DNA from: Novosphingobium sp. SCN 66-18
GTDB taxonomy: Bacteria; Pseudomonadota; Alphaproteobacteria; Sphingomonadales; Sphingomonadaceae
Length of the DNA stretch: 44,902 nt
Direction of reading: 5' to 3'
Assembly (NCBI GenBank): GCA_001725355.1
Contig: MEGD01000026.1
Span: forward strand, 27,352 to 72,253
Made by a program: the position numbers and the translations under genes. The notes below the pieces were generated by a model. The model was not told the DNA's origin. It worked only from the letters and a program-made list of their open reading frames with translations, and did no database searches. Positions 43,656 to 44,902 of this stretch are shown piece by piece (positions within the stretch are counted from its first letter, which is position 1; each line of letters begins with the position of its first letter).

Positions 43656-44555
43656 TTATGCGGTCAGCGCGTCGCCCGTGCGTTGACGATGCAGCAGGTG
43701 TTCCCGCCAGGCGATGACCAGCCCGGCGGCGATCACGATCGGCGCGCCGATCCACGTCGAGGCGGGCGGCAGATGGTCGAACACCAGCCAGCCCCAGAGC
43801 GTTGCCCAGGCGAAGGCGGAATAATCCATCACGATCACGCTCGATACGCTGCCATAGCGCAGCGCGGCGGTGAGAAAGATCTGGCCGATCAGCCCCGACA
43901 GGCCGATGCCGAACAGGATCAACCAGTCCCCCGCGTCATGGTGGACGCCGGTGCGCAGAAGGAACAGGGCCAGCACCGGCGAGGTGAAGGCGGAGAACCA
44001 GAATACCACCGTCAGCGGTTGTTCGGTCCGTCCCAGATCGCGCAACTGGATGGCGATCACCGCGACCATGAACGCCGCGCCCACGCCCACGGCAATGCCG
44101 AACAGCGGGAGATGCGATTGGTTCGGCCCCGCGATCACAAGGATGCCCGCCAGCCCCAGTATCACGGCCGACCAGCGCACCCAGCCCACTGGCTCCTTGA
44201 GCACTACCGCCGCAAGGATCACCGCGAACATCGGTGCGGTGAAGCCCAGCACGGTGGATTCGGCCAGGGGCAGCAGGATCACCGCGCCCAGGGTCAGGAA
44301 CATGCCGGAGCCGCCGAAGGCCGCGCGGCGGGCATGAACCCACAACCGCTGCGTCTTGAGGACGGAAAGCTGGCCGCGCGCGGCAAGATAACCGAGCAGC
44401 ATCAGGCCGGGAAAGAACTGTCGCCAGAACAGGGTTTCCGGCAGGCTTACGCCGCGGGTGCCCGCCACTTTGACCAACATCAGCATGACCGAAAGCGAAG
44501 CCATGGCGGCCAGGCGCAACCCCAGCGCCAGGATCGGTCGGTTCATGCGGTCCAT
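43656..44555 (-). CDS. EamA/DMT-type transporter
   Basis: About 300 residues with ten predicted membrane helices in two EamA halves: ILALGLRLAAMASLSVMLMLV, PETLFWRQFFPGLMLLG, AVILLPLAESTVLGFTAPMFAVILAAVVLKEPV for the first, and a second half ending LVFDHLPPASTWIGAPIVIAAGLVIAW. Such proteins export amino acids or other small metabolites. I use the ATG at 44555 with GGGCGGG upstream; ATGs at 44567 (four residues longer) and 44546 are also possible. Confidence 0.9.
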   Translation of the reverse strand: MDRMNRPILALGLRLAAMASLSVMLMLVKVAGTRGVSLPETLFWRQFFPGLMLLGYLAARGQLSVLKTQRLWVHARRAAFGGSGMFLTLGAVILLPLAESTVLGFTAPMFAVILAAVVLKEPVGWVRWSAVILGLAGILVIAGPNQSHLPLFGIAVGVGAAFMVAVIAIQLRDLGRTEQPLTVVFWFSAFTSPVLALFLLRTGVHHDAGDWLILFGIGLSGLIGQIFLTAALRYGSVSSVIVMDYSAFAWATLWGWLVFDHLPPASTWIGAPIVIAAGLVIAWREHLLHRQRTGDALTA

Positions 44556-44614
44556 GCACCCGCCCATAGGCGCACGGGGCTTGCGATCAAGCGCTTCGTT
44601 CCCATCTTCCGCGC

Positions 44615-44821
44615 ATGGACGATGCGGTGACGATGGGTTCGATCGGGAGTGTGGCCATTCTGCTGGCGATGATCGCGTGGTGGGCCGACCGCCGGCGGTT
44701 GCGCCGCAGCGACCCCGACGCCGTCGGCTTCATGCCGTGGACGACGATCTATTTCCTGGCGATGATGATCGGATGCGTCGCGCTCGGCTTGGCCGCGCGC
44801 GACTGGTTCCACACCACCTGA
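44615..44821 (+). CDS. two-helix membrane protein, hypothetical
   Basis: This 68-residue frame has helices at about 7-24 (GSIGSVAILLAMIAWWAD) and 42-60 (WTTIYFLAMMIGCVALGLAA) with a basic loop ADRRRLRRSD between them. No family is recognised. It is oriented away from the DMT gene, with about 60 bases between the two starts. Confidence 0.6.
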   Translation: MDDAVTMGSIGSVAILLAMIAWWADRRRLRRSDPDAVGFMPWTTIYFLAMMIGCVALGLAARDWFHTT

Positions 44822-44836
44822 ACAGACGGCAGCCGA

Positions 44837-44902
44837 TCAGAGGCAGGCGTCGAGGTAGGCCTGGTCGAACCCGAACTGGCGCGCCTTTTCCAGCGTGTAG
44901 GG
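44837..44902 (-). CDS. unidentified gene, C-terminal end only
   Basis: On the minus strand a frame reads PYTLEKARQFGFDQAYLDACL and stops at TGA (44839-44837). It enters from beyond the window, so only 21 residues are seen. The helix-rich, well-formed ending looks like a real protein C-terminus. No family can be assigned. Confidence 0.5.
   Translation of the reverse strand, partial: PYTLEKARQFGFDQAYLDACL

Overview
This 44.9 kb window is high-GC chromosomal DNA from an alphaproteobacterium, most likely a sphingomonad (Novosphingobium/Sphingomonas type). I infer this from the gene order divL-tsaE-amgK-murU-addB-addA-trxA, a DivL kinase with Tyr in place of the catalytic His, the three-gene transhydrogenase preceded by a tiny aa3 oxidase subunit IV, the csp-infA pair, and several dispersed GC-rich palindromes of the kind common in this order. 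No rRNA, transposase, integrase, CRISPR array or prophage was found.

Layout. 1-3.7 kb: 3' end of pyrG, a Crp/Fnr regulator, a small heat shock gene on the minus strand behind a ROSE-like RNA thermometer, then grxC, a nitrilase-family amidase and a DUF1178 gene. 3.77-8.3 kb: tRNA-Arg(CCU), csp-infA, a 50-residue ORF, ftsB, folE, a thioesterase, two secreted proteins (one a probable TorF-type porin) and a convergent peroxiredoxin. 8.4-10.05 kb: ahcY with a perfect 20-bp operator-like palindrome and a structured leader. 10.2-21.6 kb: one tightly overlapping cluster, divL, tsaE, amgK, murU, addB, addA, trxA; addA is cut by an in-frame TGA. 21.7-24.8 kb (minus): inositol-phosphatase-like, GFA, GST and argJ genes. 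24.9-29.5 kb: a TonB-C-domain protein, a small secreted basic protein, secA and a TauD-type dioxygenase. 29.6-31.7 kb (minus): a lipoprotein gene in a lower-GC patch and an AAA+ response regulator whose GAFTGA loop reads GAFPGA. 31.9-35.7 kb: Cox subunit IV and the pntAA/pntAB/pntB operon, interrupted by a DUF559 nuclease gene framed by inverted 48-bp repeats, then a small lipoprotein. 35.85-38.4 kb: amino-acid racemase, dGTPase-like HD hydrolase, NAD(P)-binding protein. 38.4-43.4 kb: a dispersed repeat, a tandem glycine riboswitch and gcvT-gcvH-gcvPA-gcvPB with its terminator. 43.4-44.9 kb: entericidin-like lipoprotein, DMT exporter, a two-helix membrane protein and the C-terminal end of an unidentified gene.

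How the genes fit together. Most are housekeeping: one-carbon and methyl cycle (gcv, ahcY, folE), envelope and division (ftsB, divL, amgK-murU, secA), redox (grxC, trxA, peroxiredoxin, GST, transhydrogenase) and recombination (addAB). The best leads are the repeat-framed DUF559 nuclease inside the pnt operon, where the two repeat copies show compensatory changes; the nonsense codon in addA; the degenerate sigma54-type activator; the ROSE-like thermometer; the operator palindrome before ahcY; and a small secreted protein placed before secA as secM is in enterobacteria.
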